Assembly (NCBI GenBank): GCA_001870995.2
Contig: MLAV02000024.1
Span: 6,954-70,953, forward strand
DNA length: 64,000 nt
Reading direction: 5' to 3'
DNA from: Chitinophaga sp. CB10
Lineage (GTDB): Bacteria; Bacteroidota; Bacteroidia; Chitinophagales; Chitinophagaceae
The notes below the pieces were generated by a model that did not search any database, had not been told where the DNA came from, and worked only from the letters and a program-made list of their open reading frames with translations. A program made the position numbers and the translations under genes. Positions 34,697 through 42,890 of the stretch are shown one piece after another (the stretch's first letter is position 1; every line of letters begins with the position of its first letter).

Positions 34697-35956
34697 TTAT
34701 ACGAGGTAACCGAAGAGGTTATCGTCTTTATTCAGTTCGGTAAAGTTCAGGTTGTACTTGCGGAAGTTGGCGATGAGTACATCGTAGTCTTCCTTCCTGC
34801 CGAGCTCAATGCCGATGAGGGCCGGACCGGATTCCTTGTTGTGCTTCTGGATGTATTCGAAGCGGGTGATATCATCGTTGGGGCCGAGCACGTGATTCAG
34901 GAAGTCTTTCAGGGCGCCGGGGCGCTGGGCGAAACGTACAATAAAGTAGTGTTTCAGGCCTTCGTACAGGAGGGATCTTTCCTTGATTTCCTGCATGCGG
35001 TCGATATCGTTGTTGCTGCCGCTGATGACGCATACGACTTTCTTTCCGCGGATTTCGCCGGCAAAATCGTCGAGCGCCGCGATGGACAAAGCGCCGGCCG
35101 GTTCTACCACGATGGCGTCTTCGTTGTATAATTTGAGGATGGTGGAGCAAACTTTACCTTCGTTGACGAGGTGCATTTTTTCCAGCACTTCCTTACAGAT
35201 GTCATAGTTGAGTGTGCCTACGCGTTTTACCGCTGCGCCGTCTACAAACCTTTCGATTTCGTTGAGGGTAACGGGGCTGCCGTTTTCCAGTGCGCGGAGC
35301 ATGGAGGGCGCGCCTTCCGGCTCTACACCGATGATGCGGGTTTGCGGGCTGTAGGTCTGGAAATAGGTTCCCACGCCGGCAGCGAGGCCGCCGCCGCCTA
35401 CGGGTACAAAGAGGAAGTCGATGTTTTGCTGGTCTTCCAGTATTTCCACGGCTACCGTTCCCTGGCCTTCAATAATTTTTGGGTTATCGAATGGGGGGAT
35501 AAAGGTCATACCTTCTGCTTTGGTGAATGCCTGCGCTTCGGCGGAGCAGTCATCGAAGGTATCTCCTACGAGGCGTATTTCGATGTTATCCCCACCGAAC
35601 ATACGCACCTGTGTAACTTTTTGTTTGGGTGTGATGATAGGCATGAATACCACGCCTTTAATGTTCATTGCTTTACATGCATAGGCAAAGCCCTGTGCAT
35701 GGTTACCGGCGCTGGCGCAGGTAACGCCTTTGGCCAGCAATTCGGCCGGAAGGCTGCTAATCAGGTTATATGCCCCACGCAATTTATAAGAACGTACAAT
35801 TTGCATATCCTCTCTTTTCAGGTACACATCGCAGTTATAACGGCGGGAGAGGGTTGCAGAATAAGTGAGCGGAGTGCGGTTAACAACCGGCTTGAGTTTG
35901 ACAGCCGCATCCAGTATGTTAAGCGGGCTGACGCCCGGGGAAGTATTGGTGGACAT
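34697..35956 (-). CDS. ilvA: Threonine dehydratase
   Basis: 419 residues. Deaminates threonine to 2-oxobutanoate for isoleucine. PLP lysine in RSYKLRGAYN; CASAGNHAQGFAYA; glycine loop VPVGGGGLAAGVG; and ISGSNND. The C-terminal 85 residues (FIVRFAQRPGALKDFLNHVLGPNDDI) form one ACT-like regulatory domain, as in shorter enzymes with a single domain, for isoleucine feedback. Last gene of the ilv operon. Confidence 0.94.
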   Translation of the reverse strand: MSTNTSPGVSPLNILDAAVKLKPVVNRTPLTYSATLSRRYNCDVYLKREDMQIVRSYKLRGAYNLISSLPAELLAKGVTCASAGNHAQGFAYACKAMNIKGVVFMPIITPKQKVTQVRMFGGDNIEIRLVGDTFDDCSAEAQAFTKAEGMTFIPPFDNPKIIEGQGTVAVEILEDQQNIDFLFVPVGGGGLAAGVGTYFQTYSPQTRIIGVEPEGAPSMLRALENGSPVTLNEIERFVDGAAVKRVGTLNYDICKEVLEKMHLVNEGKVCSTILKLYNEDAIVVEPAGALSIAALDDFAGEIRGKKVVCVISGSNNDIDRMQEIKERSLLYEGLKHYFIVRFAQRPGALKDFLNHVLGPNDDITRFEYIQKHNKESGPALIGIELGRKEDYDVLIANFRKYNLNFTELNKDDNLFGYLV

Positions 35957-35975
35957 AAAATAGAAAAGATTTGAA

Positions 35976-36005
35976 AACAGGTTGCGGAAAGTTCCGCAAC
36001 CTGTT
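35976..36005 (-). terminator. Strong hairpin between ilvC and ilvA
   Basis: A perfect 14-bp stem (AACAGGTTGCGGAA and its complement) starts 9 nt after ilvC, followed on the minus strand by TTTTCAAATC. The U-run is short, so it may be a partial terminator or an mRNA 3'-end stabiliser that lowers ilvA relative to ilvC. Confidence 0.65.
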
Positions 36006-36013
36006 ATAGTATA

Positions 36014-37057
36014 TTACGCATTAGGGCGCAGCTTGCGTACAGCGGCGCCTGCCTGCCACATTTCGCTTTCGCGCAGTTCTTTCAGTTCTTCGTTCAGTTT
36101 CTCGCGGTAGTCAGGAGTACTGTTGGAAGCGATAGAACGGGCAGCTTCTTTACCTTCGGCAACTGATTTGTACAGTTCATCGAATACAGGCTGGGTAGCT
36201 TCTTTGAACTTCTTCCACCAGTCGAGCGCACCGCGCTGAGCAGTAGTAGAGCAGTTAGCGTACATCCAGTCCATACCGTTTTCAGCCACCAGTGGCATGA
36301 GGGACTGCGTCAGCTCTTCAACGGTTTCGTTGAAAGCTTCAGATGGAGAGTGACCATTTTTACGCAGTGTTTCGTATTGGGCAGCGAAGATACCCTGGAT
36401 ACAACCCATCAGGGAACCGCGTTCGCCGGTGAGGTCGGAGTAAACTTCTTTTTTGAAATCTGTTTCGAACAGGTAGCCGGAACCAACGCCGATACCCAGT
36501 GCTACAACGCGTTCTTTAGCGCGGCCGGTAGCGTCCTGGAAGATCGCGTAGCTGGAGTTCAGACCCTGGCCAGCCAGGAACAGGCGGCGCAGGGAAGTAC
36601 CGGAACCTTTAGGAGCTACGAGGATCACATCTACATCAGCAGGAGGAATGATACCGGTCTGCTCTTTGTAAGTGATACCAAAACCGTGAGAGAAGTACAG
36701 CGCTTTACCCGGAGTCAGGTGTTTTTTCAGCGTAGGCCACAGGGTGATCTGACCAGCATCAGACAGGAGGAACTGAATGATAGTACCTTTCGCAGCTGCT
36801 TCTTCAATGTCAAACAGTGTTTCGCCTGGTACCCAGCCGTCAGCAACAGCTTTATCCCAGGTTGCAGAGTTTTTACGTTGACCAACGATTACGTTGAAGC
36901 CGTTATCTTTCAGGTTCAGTGCCTGGCCTGGGCCCTGCACACCGTAACCGATAACTGCAATCACTTCGTTTTTCAGCACTTCCCTAGCTTTTTCCATAGG
37001 GAATTCTTCTCTGGTTACTACTTCTTCGAGTACGCCGCCAAAATTGATGGTTGCCAT
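36014..37057 (-). CDS. ilvC: Ketol-acid reductoisomerase
   Basis: 347 residues from the ATG at 37057 (MATINFGGVLEEVVT), the start usual in the family; a 6-residue upstream extension is possible. Rossmann motif VIGYGVQGPGQALNL and IVGQRKNS for NADPH. VAPKGSGTSLRRLF and DLTGERGSLMGCIQGIFAAQYE are class I signatures. The C-terminal all-helical domain is complete. Second common step of Val and Ile synthesis. Lies 78 nt after ilvN. Confidence 0.95.
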   Translation of the reverse strand: MATINFGGVLEEVVTREEFPMEKAREVLKNEVIAVIGYGVQGPGQALNLKDNGFNVIVGQRKNSATWDKAVADGWVPGETLFDIEEAAAKGTIIQFLLSDAGQITLWPTLKKHLTPGKALYFSHGFGITYKEQTGIIPPADVDVILVAPKGSGTSLRRLFLAGQGLNSSYAIFQDATGRAKERVVALGIGVGSGYLFETDFKKEVYSDLTGERGSLMGCIQGIFAAQYETLRKNGHSPSEAFNETVEELTQSLMPLVAENGMDWMYANCSTTAQRGALDWWKKFKEATQPVFDELYKSVAEGKEAARSIASNSTPDYREKLNEELKELRESEMWQAGAAVRKLRPNA

Positions 37058-37135
37058 GTTGTGTTTTTTTTGCATTGGCCTTCAGCTAATGCGATAGGCC
37101 GGTTGTGAATTGTGAATGAATATTATTTTTTCCGA

Positions 37136-37672
37136 TTAATAGCTGGCTACTGTTTTATCCAGTTCTTTGAGATGTTCGTGGAATCGACGGCTCCACTTGA
37201 CAATCGCTACGCGCCCGCTCTTAGTATATTCTATCAGTCCATACGGCTCGAGCTTTTTGATGAAATCAATCAGCTCCTGCTGGTGGCCTGTTTTTTCGAT
37301 CACGAAGTAGTCGGCAGTGATGGTGAGAATGCGCGCATTATTCTCGCGGATCAGCCTTTCTACATCCCCTGCGGTATGCAGGGCTTTGGTAGATATTTTA
37401 TAAAGTGCCAGTTCCTGGTACACCACCTCGTCTTCTTCGTGTACAAAGGCCCGGTGAATCTCAATCAGCCGCTCGATCTGGCCAACTACCTTGTCCAGTT
37501 TTTCGCGTGTAGACATTACCGTTATTACGAACTTGTAGACGCCCGGAATCTCCGTTTCAGCAGTGGTAAGACTGGTGATATTGATCCCCCGGCGGGTGAA
37601 TATGATGGTGATACGGTTGGTGATCCCTATACGATCTTCCGTATATACCGTAACTGTATATTCCTTTTGCAT
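37136..37672 (-). CDS. ilvN: Acetolactate synthase small (regulatory) subunit
   Basis: 178 residues. The ACT domain at 1-75 (YTVTVYTEDRIGITNRITIIFTRRGINITSL) and the C-terminal ACT-like half (DYFVIEKTGHQQELIDFIKKLEPYGLIEYTKSGRVAI) are those of the IlvN/IlvH family. Binds IlvB and confers valine sensitivity. Starts 49 nt after ilvB. Confidence 0.93.
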   Translation of the reverse strand: MQKEYTVTVYTEDRIGITNRITIIFTRRGINITSLTTAETEIPGVYKFVITVMSTREKLDKVVGQIERLIEIHRAFVHEEDEVVYQELALYKISTKALHTAGDVERLIRENNARILTITADYFVIEKTGHQQELIDFIKKLEPYGLIEYTKSGRVAIVKWSRRFHEHLKELDKTVASY

Positions 37673-37721
37673 AATGTTGTTGTGAATTTCTGATAAACAA
37701 TACGGGTGTTACTGCGTGGTA

Positions 37722-39473
37722 CTACTCGAGGCGAATAGTGGAGACCGGCGTTCCCGCAGGCACCATTGGGAATACGTTGTCTTCTTTTTCCACCACTACT
37801 TCCAGCAGGTAAGCGCCGTCGTGCGCGAGCATCTCATCGATGGCGGCAGCCAGGTCTTCCCTTGCGGTAACTTTTTTGCCGGGGATAAAGAACCCTTTGG
37901 CAATCTGTATGAAATCAGGATTCACCATTTCGGTGGAAGAGTATCTCTTATCAAAGAACAGTTGCTGCCACTGTCTTACCATCCCGAGGAAGTTGTTGTT
38001 CAGGATGACGATTTTGACGCCGATCTGCGACTGGTAGATGGTACCGAGTTCCTGTAAGGTCATCTGGAAACATCCGTCCCCTACTACGGCTACTACCTGT
38101 TTGTCCGGCGCTCCCATCTTGGCTCCCATAGCGGCAGGGATGGAGAAGCCCATGGTACCCATACCGCCGGAGGTGATATTGGTATTCGGATTTTTGAAGC
38201 GGTAGTAGCGGGAAGCGATCATCTGGTGCTGTCCTACGTCCGTTACGAGGATAGCCTCGCCGTTGGTTTTTTCGGACAGCAGGCGAACGGTTTCCGCCAT
38301 TTTGATCTCTCCTGATTCAGGATAGAGTTCACGGTGCTGTACCTTATCGTATTCTTTTTTATGACCGAAGCGGAATTCTTCCAGCCATGCGTCGTGCTTA
38401 GCCGGCATTATCAGCTGGTTGAGGGCGGTGAGCGCCTCTTTGGCATCTGCATGGATGGCTACGTCCGCGTGGATGATTTTATTGATTTCGGCCGCATCGA
38501 TTTCGATGTGGATTACTTTTGCCTGGCTGATAAAAGTACTCACGTCGCCGGTTACACGGTCGTCGAAGCGCATCCCTACGGCGATTACCACATCGCATTC
38601 GCAGGTGAGCATATTCGGCGCGTAGTTACCATGCATTCCTAACAATCCGCCGTAGAGGGGGTGATCCACCGGAACGGCGGAGAGGCCCAGCAGCGTGGAG
38701 GCGACAGGTATCTGCGCTTTTTCGGCCAGTGCGATCAGTTCATTTTCCGCGCCGGCGAGCAATACGCCGTGGCCGCAGAAGATGTAAGGTTTTTTGGCGC
38801 TGTTGATCAGTGCGGCGGCAGCGGTTACTGCTTCCTTATCCAGTTCAGGTACCGGCTGGTAGCTGCGGATAAATTCGCATTTGTTGTATTCAAATTCGAA
38901 GGTACCTACCTGGGCGTTCTTGGTAATATCCACCAGCACCGGGCCGGGGCGGCCGCTGCGGGCGATATAGAAGGCTTTGGCGATGGCGGCTGGAATATCT
39001 TCCTGCCGGGTAACCTGTATATTCCATTTAGTGATAGGCATGGTGATGCCGATCACGTCTGTTTCCTGAAAAGCGTCAGTACCCAGTAAGGAGGCTGCCA
39101 CCTGACCGGTGATGCAGACCAGCGGCGTACTGTCCATATAAGCATCTGCCAGCCCTGTTACCAGGTTGGTAGCGCCGGGGCCGGATGTAGCAAACGCCAC
39201 ACCTACCTTGCCGGAAGCGCGGGAATATCCCTGTGCGGCGTGTGTCGCACCTTGTTCGTGCCTCACCAGGATATGATGCACCTGATCCTGGAAGTCGTAC
39301 AGGGCGTCATAGATTGGCATGATTGCACCACCGGGATAACCGAAGATGGTATCTACCCCTTCCGCTATCAGCGAACGGATAACCGCTTCTGATCCGGTGA
39401 TTACAGGTTTAACGGCTGACCGCTTATCGGCTTCTGTCTCAGCCTTCATCGGTAACACATCCTTCTGTTGCAT
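37722..39473 (-). CDS. ilvB: Acetolactate synthase large (catalytic) subunit
   Basis: 583 residues, thiamine-diphosphate family. GYPGGAIMPIYDAL carries the conserved Glu-side loop region; ATSGPGATNLVTGLADAYMDS and VVGDGCFQMTLQELGT...ILNNNFLGMVRQWQ form the ThDP/Mg site. Makes acetolactate and acetohydroxybutyrate. The start overlaps the end of ilvD by 35 nt; Met9 (39449) is an alternative. Confidence 0.95.
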   Translation of the reverse strand: MQQKDVLPMKAETEADKRSAVKPVITGSEAVIRSLIAEGVDTIFGYPGGAIMPIYDALYDFQDQVHHILVRHEQGATHAAQGYSRASGKVGVAFATSGPGATNLVTGLADAYMDSTPLVCITGQVAASLLGTDAFQETDVIGITMPITKWNIQVTRQEDIPAAIAKAFYIARSGRPGPVLVDITKNAQVGTFEFEYNKCEFIRSYQPVPELDKEAVTAAAALINSAKKPYIFCGHGVLLAGAENELIALAEKAQIPVASTLLGLSAVPVDHPLYGGLLGMHGNYAPNMLTCECDVVIAVGMRFDDRVTGDVSTFISQAKVIHIEIDAAEINKIIHADVAIHADAKEALTALNQLIMPAKHDAWLEEFRFGHKKEYDKVQHRELYPESGEIKMAETVRLLSEKTNGEAILVTDVGQHQMIASRYYRFKNPNTNITSGGMGTMGFSIPAAMGAKMGAPDKQVVAVVGDGCFQMTLQELGTIYQSQIGVKIVILNNNFLGMVRQWQQLFFDKRYSSTEMVNPDFIQIAKGFFIPGKKVTAREDLAAAIDEMLAHDGAYLLEVVVEKEDNVFPMVPAGTPVSTIRLE

Positions 39474-41118
39474 TTTTTACAAGTTTTGCGTACTTAAATA
39501 AGATTCCATTGGATGCTTTCAATGCAGGCTGTACCCACTTAGCGCGGCGTGCGGTTAGTTCTTCATCGCTCACTTCTACATTGATGGTGTTGTTCACTGC
39601 ATCTATTTCGATTATATCGTCGTCCTGAACGAGGGCGATCGTACCTCCTTCAAAAGCTTCCGGGGTAATGTGGCCTACCACGAAACCGTGGGTACCTCCG
39701 GAGAAGCGGCCGTCGGTGATGAGGGCAACGCTTTTGCCGAGGCCTACGCCCATGATAGCGGAGGTAGGTTTCAGCATTTCAGGCATGCCTGGCGCGCCTT
39801 TGGGGCCTACCTGGCGGATCACCACCACGTCGCCGGATTTAACACGGCCGGACTGGATGCCGGCGATCAGTTCAAACTCCCCGTCGAATACGCGGGCAGG
39901 ACCTTTGAAACGTTCGCCTTCCTTACCGGTGATTTTGGCAACGGAGCCCTGTGTGGCGAGGTTGCCGTATAATATCTGGATATGACCGGACTCTTTGAGT
40001 GGTTTTTCCAGCGGAACAATGATATCCTGGGAGCTGAAATCAATATCGGGGATTGATTCCAGGTTTTCGGCGATGGTTTTACCTGTTACGGTGATGCAGT
40101 GGCCATGGAGGCGACCGGCTTTCAGCAGGTATTTCATCACCAGGGGCACGCCGCCGATGTTGTGGAGGTCTTCCATGAGGTATTTACCGCTTGGCTTGAG
40201 GTCTCCGATCAGCGGGGTGGCATCGCTGATGCGTTGGAAATCTTCCAGCGTTAATTGCACGCCTACGGATTTGGCAACGGCGATGAGGTGCAGTACGGCG
40301 TTGGTACTTCCACCCAGTGCGATTACGACGGTGATAGCATTTTCGAATGCTTCCTTGGTCATGATATCGCGTGGTTTAATATCTTTTTCGAGGAGCAGGC
40401 GGATGTATTTACCAGCGGCCTGGCATTCGTCCTTTTTCTCCTGGCTCAACGCGGGGTTGGATGAGCTGTAAGGCAGGCTCATACCGAGTGCTTCAGCAGC
40501 GGAAGACATGGTATTGGCGGTGTACATACCTCCGCAGGCGCCGGCGCCCGGGCAGGCGTTGTGGATGATGCCTTTAAAGTCTTCTTCGGCGATGGTTCCG
40601 GCCATTTTCTGGCCCAGCGCTTCGAAGGCGGAGATGATGTTGAGGTCCTGGCCTTTCCATTTACCGGGAGCGGTAGTACCGCCGTAGATCATGATGCCGG
40701 GGCGGTTGAGGCGGCCCATGGCCATGAGGGAACCGGGCATGTTTTTATCGCAGCCGGGAACGGTGATTACCGCATCATAATATTGTGCGCCAACAACGGT
40801 TTCAATAGAGTCAGCAATCAGATCGCGGCTAACGAGGGAGTAACGCATACCTGCGGTACCGTTGCTAATACCATCGCTCACGCCAATGGTGTGGAAGTTG
40901 AGTCCGACCAGTCCGTTTTCCCAGACGGCGGCTTTGACTACTTTAGCGAGGTCGTTGAGGTGCATATTACAGGGATTGCCATCATAGCCCATGCTCACCA
41001 CGCCTACCTGAGCTTTTTTCAGATCTTCGTCTGTCAGCCCGATAGCGTGCAGCTGCGCTTGTGCAGCTGGTTGCGTAGGATCCTGCGTGATCGTTTTGCT
41101 GTACTTGTTCAATTCCAT
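39439..41118 (-). CDS. ilvD: Dihydroxy-acid dehydratase
   Basis: 559 residues from the ATG at 41118 (MELNKYSKTI); a start at 41148 would add ten residues of no family character. Cluster cysteines in VPGCDKNMPGSLMA and NACPGAGACGGMYTANTM. GGSTNAVLHLIAVA and the C-terminal DGRFSGGTHGFVVGHITPEA are signatures. Forms the 2-oxo acids for Val and Ile. A 313-nt gap with an inverted repeat separates it from ilvE. Confidence 0.95.
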   Translation of the reverse strand: MELNKYSKTITQDPTQPAAQAQLHAIGLTDEDLKKAQVGVVSMGYDGNPCNMHLNDLAKVVKAAVWENGLVGLNFHTIGVSDGISNGTAGMRYSLVSRDLIADSIETVVGAQYYDAVITVPGCDKNMPGSLMAMGRLNRPGIMIYGGTTAPGKWKGQDLNIISAFEALGQKMAGTIAEEDFKGIIHNACPGAGACGGMYTANTMSSAAEALGMSLPYSSSNPALSQEKKDECQAAGKYIRLLLEKDIKPRDIMTKEAFENAITVVIALGGSTNAVLHLIAVAKSVGVQLTLEDFQRISDATPLIGDLKPSGKYLMEDLHNIGGVPLVMKYLLKAGRLHGHCITVTGKTIAENLESIPDIDFSSQDIIVPLEKPLKESGHIQILYGNLATQGSVAKITGKEGERFKGPARVFDGEFELIAGIQSGRVKSGDVVVIRQVGPKGAPGMPEMLKPTSAIMGVGLGKSVALITDGRFSGGTHGFVVGHITPEAFEGGTIALVQDDDIIEIDAVNNTINVEVSDEELTARRAKWVQPALKASNGILFKYAKLVKNATEGCVTDEG

Positions 41119-41431
41119 TGCTGTTGTTTTGTTAGTGGTGATTACCAACGGTTTATAGTAATCCTATTTTAAAAGTTGGTTTAAAATTAGAAGGTGAATG
41201 TGTGATAGTCAAACTAAGAATTCATCTAATACCGGTCTTCAAATTTGGCCTTCTTGCCCGCAAACCCTTTCTGGACAGGGATTTTCACTTTTCGGTTTTA
41301 CGGTCTTCAAAAAAAACAGAAGGCATTCAGTACGAATCATAAAGCTAATTACATTGACTGAAGCGCAGTTAACAGTATGGCGGCCGTTAAAACTCCGGTG
41401 TGTTCATACTCAATGCCTTCTGTAGAGAGAT
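41119..41431 (-). other. ilvE-ilvD spacer with a long inverted repeat and T8 run
   Basis: Twenty-nt arms at 41403-41422 and 41317-41336 are complementary apart from one mismatch and one G-U pair. The proximal arm lies 9 nt after the ilvE stop, and the distal arm is followed on the minus strand by eight T (41316-41309). The loop is 66 nt. This looks like a terminator that could limit transcription into ilvD. I found no convincing leader peptide: MNTPEF at the loop start and a frame starting inside the distal arm are the only candidates. No other gene is seen here. Confidence 0.6.
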
Positions 41432-42334
41432 TTATGCTAATTGTTCAGCGCGTTCGAATTCTTTTTCCAGCACCCTTGCTTTATAAGCCTGTTGCAGCAC
41501 TTTACCGAGGGATTGGGCCCATGGTTTGCCGAAAGGCTGACCATCGAGGGATTCCAGACCAACTACTTCTGCAGCGGTACCGCAGAACCATGCTGCGTCA
41601 GCTTTTTTCAGTTCGTCGATGGTAAAGAGTTTTTCTTCGATGGGAATGTTGAGTTCGTGGCACAGCTCAATAACGGTGGCGCGGGTGATGCCTGGGAGGA
41701 TGGAGCCTGGAGGAGGAGTGTACACTTTGCCGTCTTTTTCAAAGAAAACGTTGGCGCCGGGGCCTTCTGCTACAAATCCCTGCTGATCCAGGAGCAGTCC
41801 TTCGTCGTAGCCTTTTTCCTTTGCTTCCTGTGAGGCGAGGATCGAGTTTACATACAGGCCGGCTGATTTAGACTCGATTTTGAATGCTTTAGGATTAGGA
41901 CGCTCGTAGGAGGAGGTCATGATCTTGAGCAGTTTTTCGCCGAGGTACGCGCCCCATTCCCATGCGCAGATCAGGATATGTGCTTCTGATGCGGCTTTGA
42001 GGGTCATGTTTGGCGGACAGAAAACCAGCGGACGGATGTAAGCTTCTTCCATGTTGTTCAGTTCCAACACCTTGTAAGTAGCTTCAATGAGTTCTTCATT
42101 GGTCCATTTGAATGGGATGTGGATTAATTCGCAGGAGCGACGGAGACGGTCGTAGTGTTCTTTGGCCTTGAAGATCTTCACTTCGCCGCTGGCAGTTTTG
42201 TAGGCGCGGATACCTTCAAATACTGCATATCCATAGTGGAGCGACTGGCCGTACAGGTCTGTAGTAGATTCGGCTGCTTTACGGTATTCACCGTCGATGT
42301 AAAGAATGGTGTTGTCGTTGTAATAGCTATACAT
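41432..42334 (-). CDS. ilvE: Branched-chain amino acid aminotransferase
   Basis: 300 residues, fold type IV PLP enzyme. LHYGYAVFEGIRAYKT at the N-terminus, the lysine region ESKSAGLYVNSILASQEAKEKGYDEGLLLD, then GPGANVFFEKDGKVYTPP and LPGITRATVIELC are family signatures. Last step of Val, Ile and Leu synthesis. First structural gene behind the Val/Ile attenuator. Confidence 0.94.
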   Translation of the reverse strand: MYSYYNDNTILYIDGEYRKAAESTTDLYGQSLHYGYAVFEGIRAYKTASGEVKIFKAKEHYDRLRRSCELIHIPFKWTNEELIEATYKVLELNNMEEAYIRPLVFCPPNMTLKAASEAHILICAWEWGAYLGEKLLKIMTSSYERPNPKAFKIESKSAGLYVNSILASQEAKEKGYDEGLLLDQQGFVAEGPGANVFFEKDGKVYTPPPGSILPGITRATVIELCHELNIPIEEKLFTIDELKKADAAWFCGTAAEVVGLESLDGQPFGKPWAQSLGKVLQQAYKARVLEKEFERAEQLA

Positions 42335-42370
42335 AAAATTGAAATTATTAGCGTCGTCAAATATGATCCC

Positions 42371-42403
42371 AAAAAAAAAGCCTTCCTCTTTGCGGAGGAA
42401 GGC
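42371..42403 (-). terminator. Attenuator terminator of the ilv operon
   Basis: On the minus strand, GCCTTCCTC/GAGGAAGGC (9 bp, 6-nt loop) is followed by nine T. It lies between the leader peptide and ilvE. Confidence 0.88.
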
Positions 42404-42442
42404 GTATTTAAGTGTGTTATATGCACGTGGACCTATCCTCCA
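42393..42442 (-). promoter_or_regulatory. Antiterminator of the ilv attenuator
   Basis: In RNA, UGGAGGA (42442-42436), the last two sense codons of the leader directly before its UAG, can pair with UCCUCCG (42399-42393) in the terminator 5' arm and loop: 7 bp with one G-U. A ribosome at the stop codon would block this. Confidence 0.65.
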
Positions 42443-42549
42443 TACTGGTGGCTAATAATGACAACGACAATAATCACGACCTTCGTGATAGCCCAGTTCA
42501 ACTGTGCAACGATGTGATTAAGTTTGATATTGTCTTTATATACCCACAT
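42433..42549 (-). CDS. Branched-chain leader peptide (Val/Ile-rich)
   Basis: 38 residues, ATG to TAG, with the run KVVIIVVVII at residues 23-32, just before HQYGG and the stop. In all it has seven Val and seven Ile. Promoter upstream, terminator downstream and ilvE next: a regulatory leader peptide that would stall when Val- or Ile-tRNA is uncharged. The hydrophobic run could also suggest a small membrane protein, but the surrounding signals favour attenuation. Confidence 0.85.
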   Translation of the reverse strand: MWVYKDNIKLNHIVAQLNWAITKVVIIVVVIISHQYGG

Positions 42550-42554
42550 GGAGG
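42436..42554 (-). promoter_or_regulatory. Start-codon protector pairing of the ilv leader
   Basis: CCUCCAU (minus 42554-42548, reaching into the leader AUG) can pair with AUGGAGG (42443-42437), the antiterminator strand beside the leader stop. If the leader is not translated, this would hide the start codon and favour termination. Confidence 0.5.
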
Positions 42555-42579
42555 CTGGTGATATTTTTTTCTATCAATA

Positions 42580-42610
42580 CAAAAGTATGGGTGGTTAAAA
42601 TAAAAAACAA
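42580..42610 (-). promoter_or_regulatory. Promoter of the ilv operon
   Basis: The minus strand reads TTG, 20 nt, then TACTTTTG, a perfect -7 box. It lies about 30 nt before the leader ATG. Confidence 0.72.
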
Positions 42611-42831
42611 CAAAGGGCCAAATATTTCGTCAAAAATTAATTGCTATAAAGGTTTTTGAAAATATTCAAAAAAGAAGTCGATTTGTTAGGCATATTCTAA
42701 ACAAATCACAAAATCGGTAGACATATAGCAGTAAGATTTTTGTGTAAAAGGGACGGGAAATTGGGGGAAAGGGGCCTGCCGGAGGGGTGGAATCACTGAA
42801 ATTCCCGCCGGCCTGCCTTCCTGGAAACAGG
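42611..42831. other. Intergenic stretch with no recognised gene
   Basis: AT-rich sequence upstream of the ilv promoter, then a GC-rich part with an imperfect foldback (GCCGGAGGG near 42776 with CCCGCCGGC near 42804). No protein-like frame. Confidence 0.4.
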
Positions 42832-42860
42832 AAAGCCGTTTCCATTGCGGAAACGGCTTT
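42832..42860. terminator. Hairpin terminator of the kinase gene
   Basis: A 12-bp stem AAAGCCGTTTCC/GGAAACGGCTTT with a 5-nt loop, 30 nt after the kinase stop. The U-run is short on the minus strand. Confidence 0.65.
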
Positions 42861-42890
42861 AAAATAGCTTCATTTCTTTTGTTCACTTTT

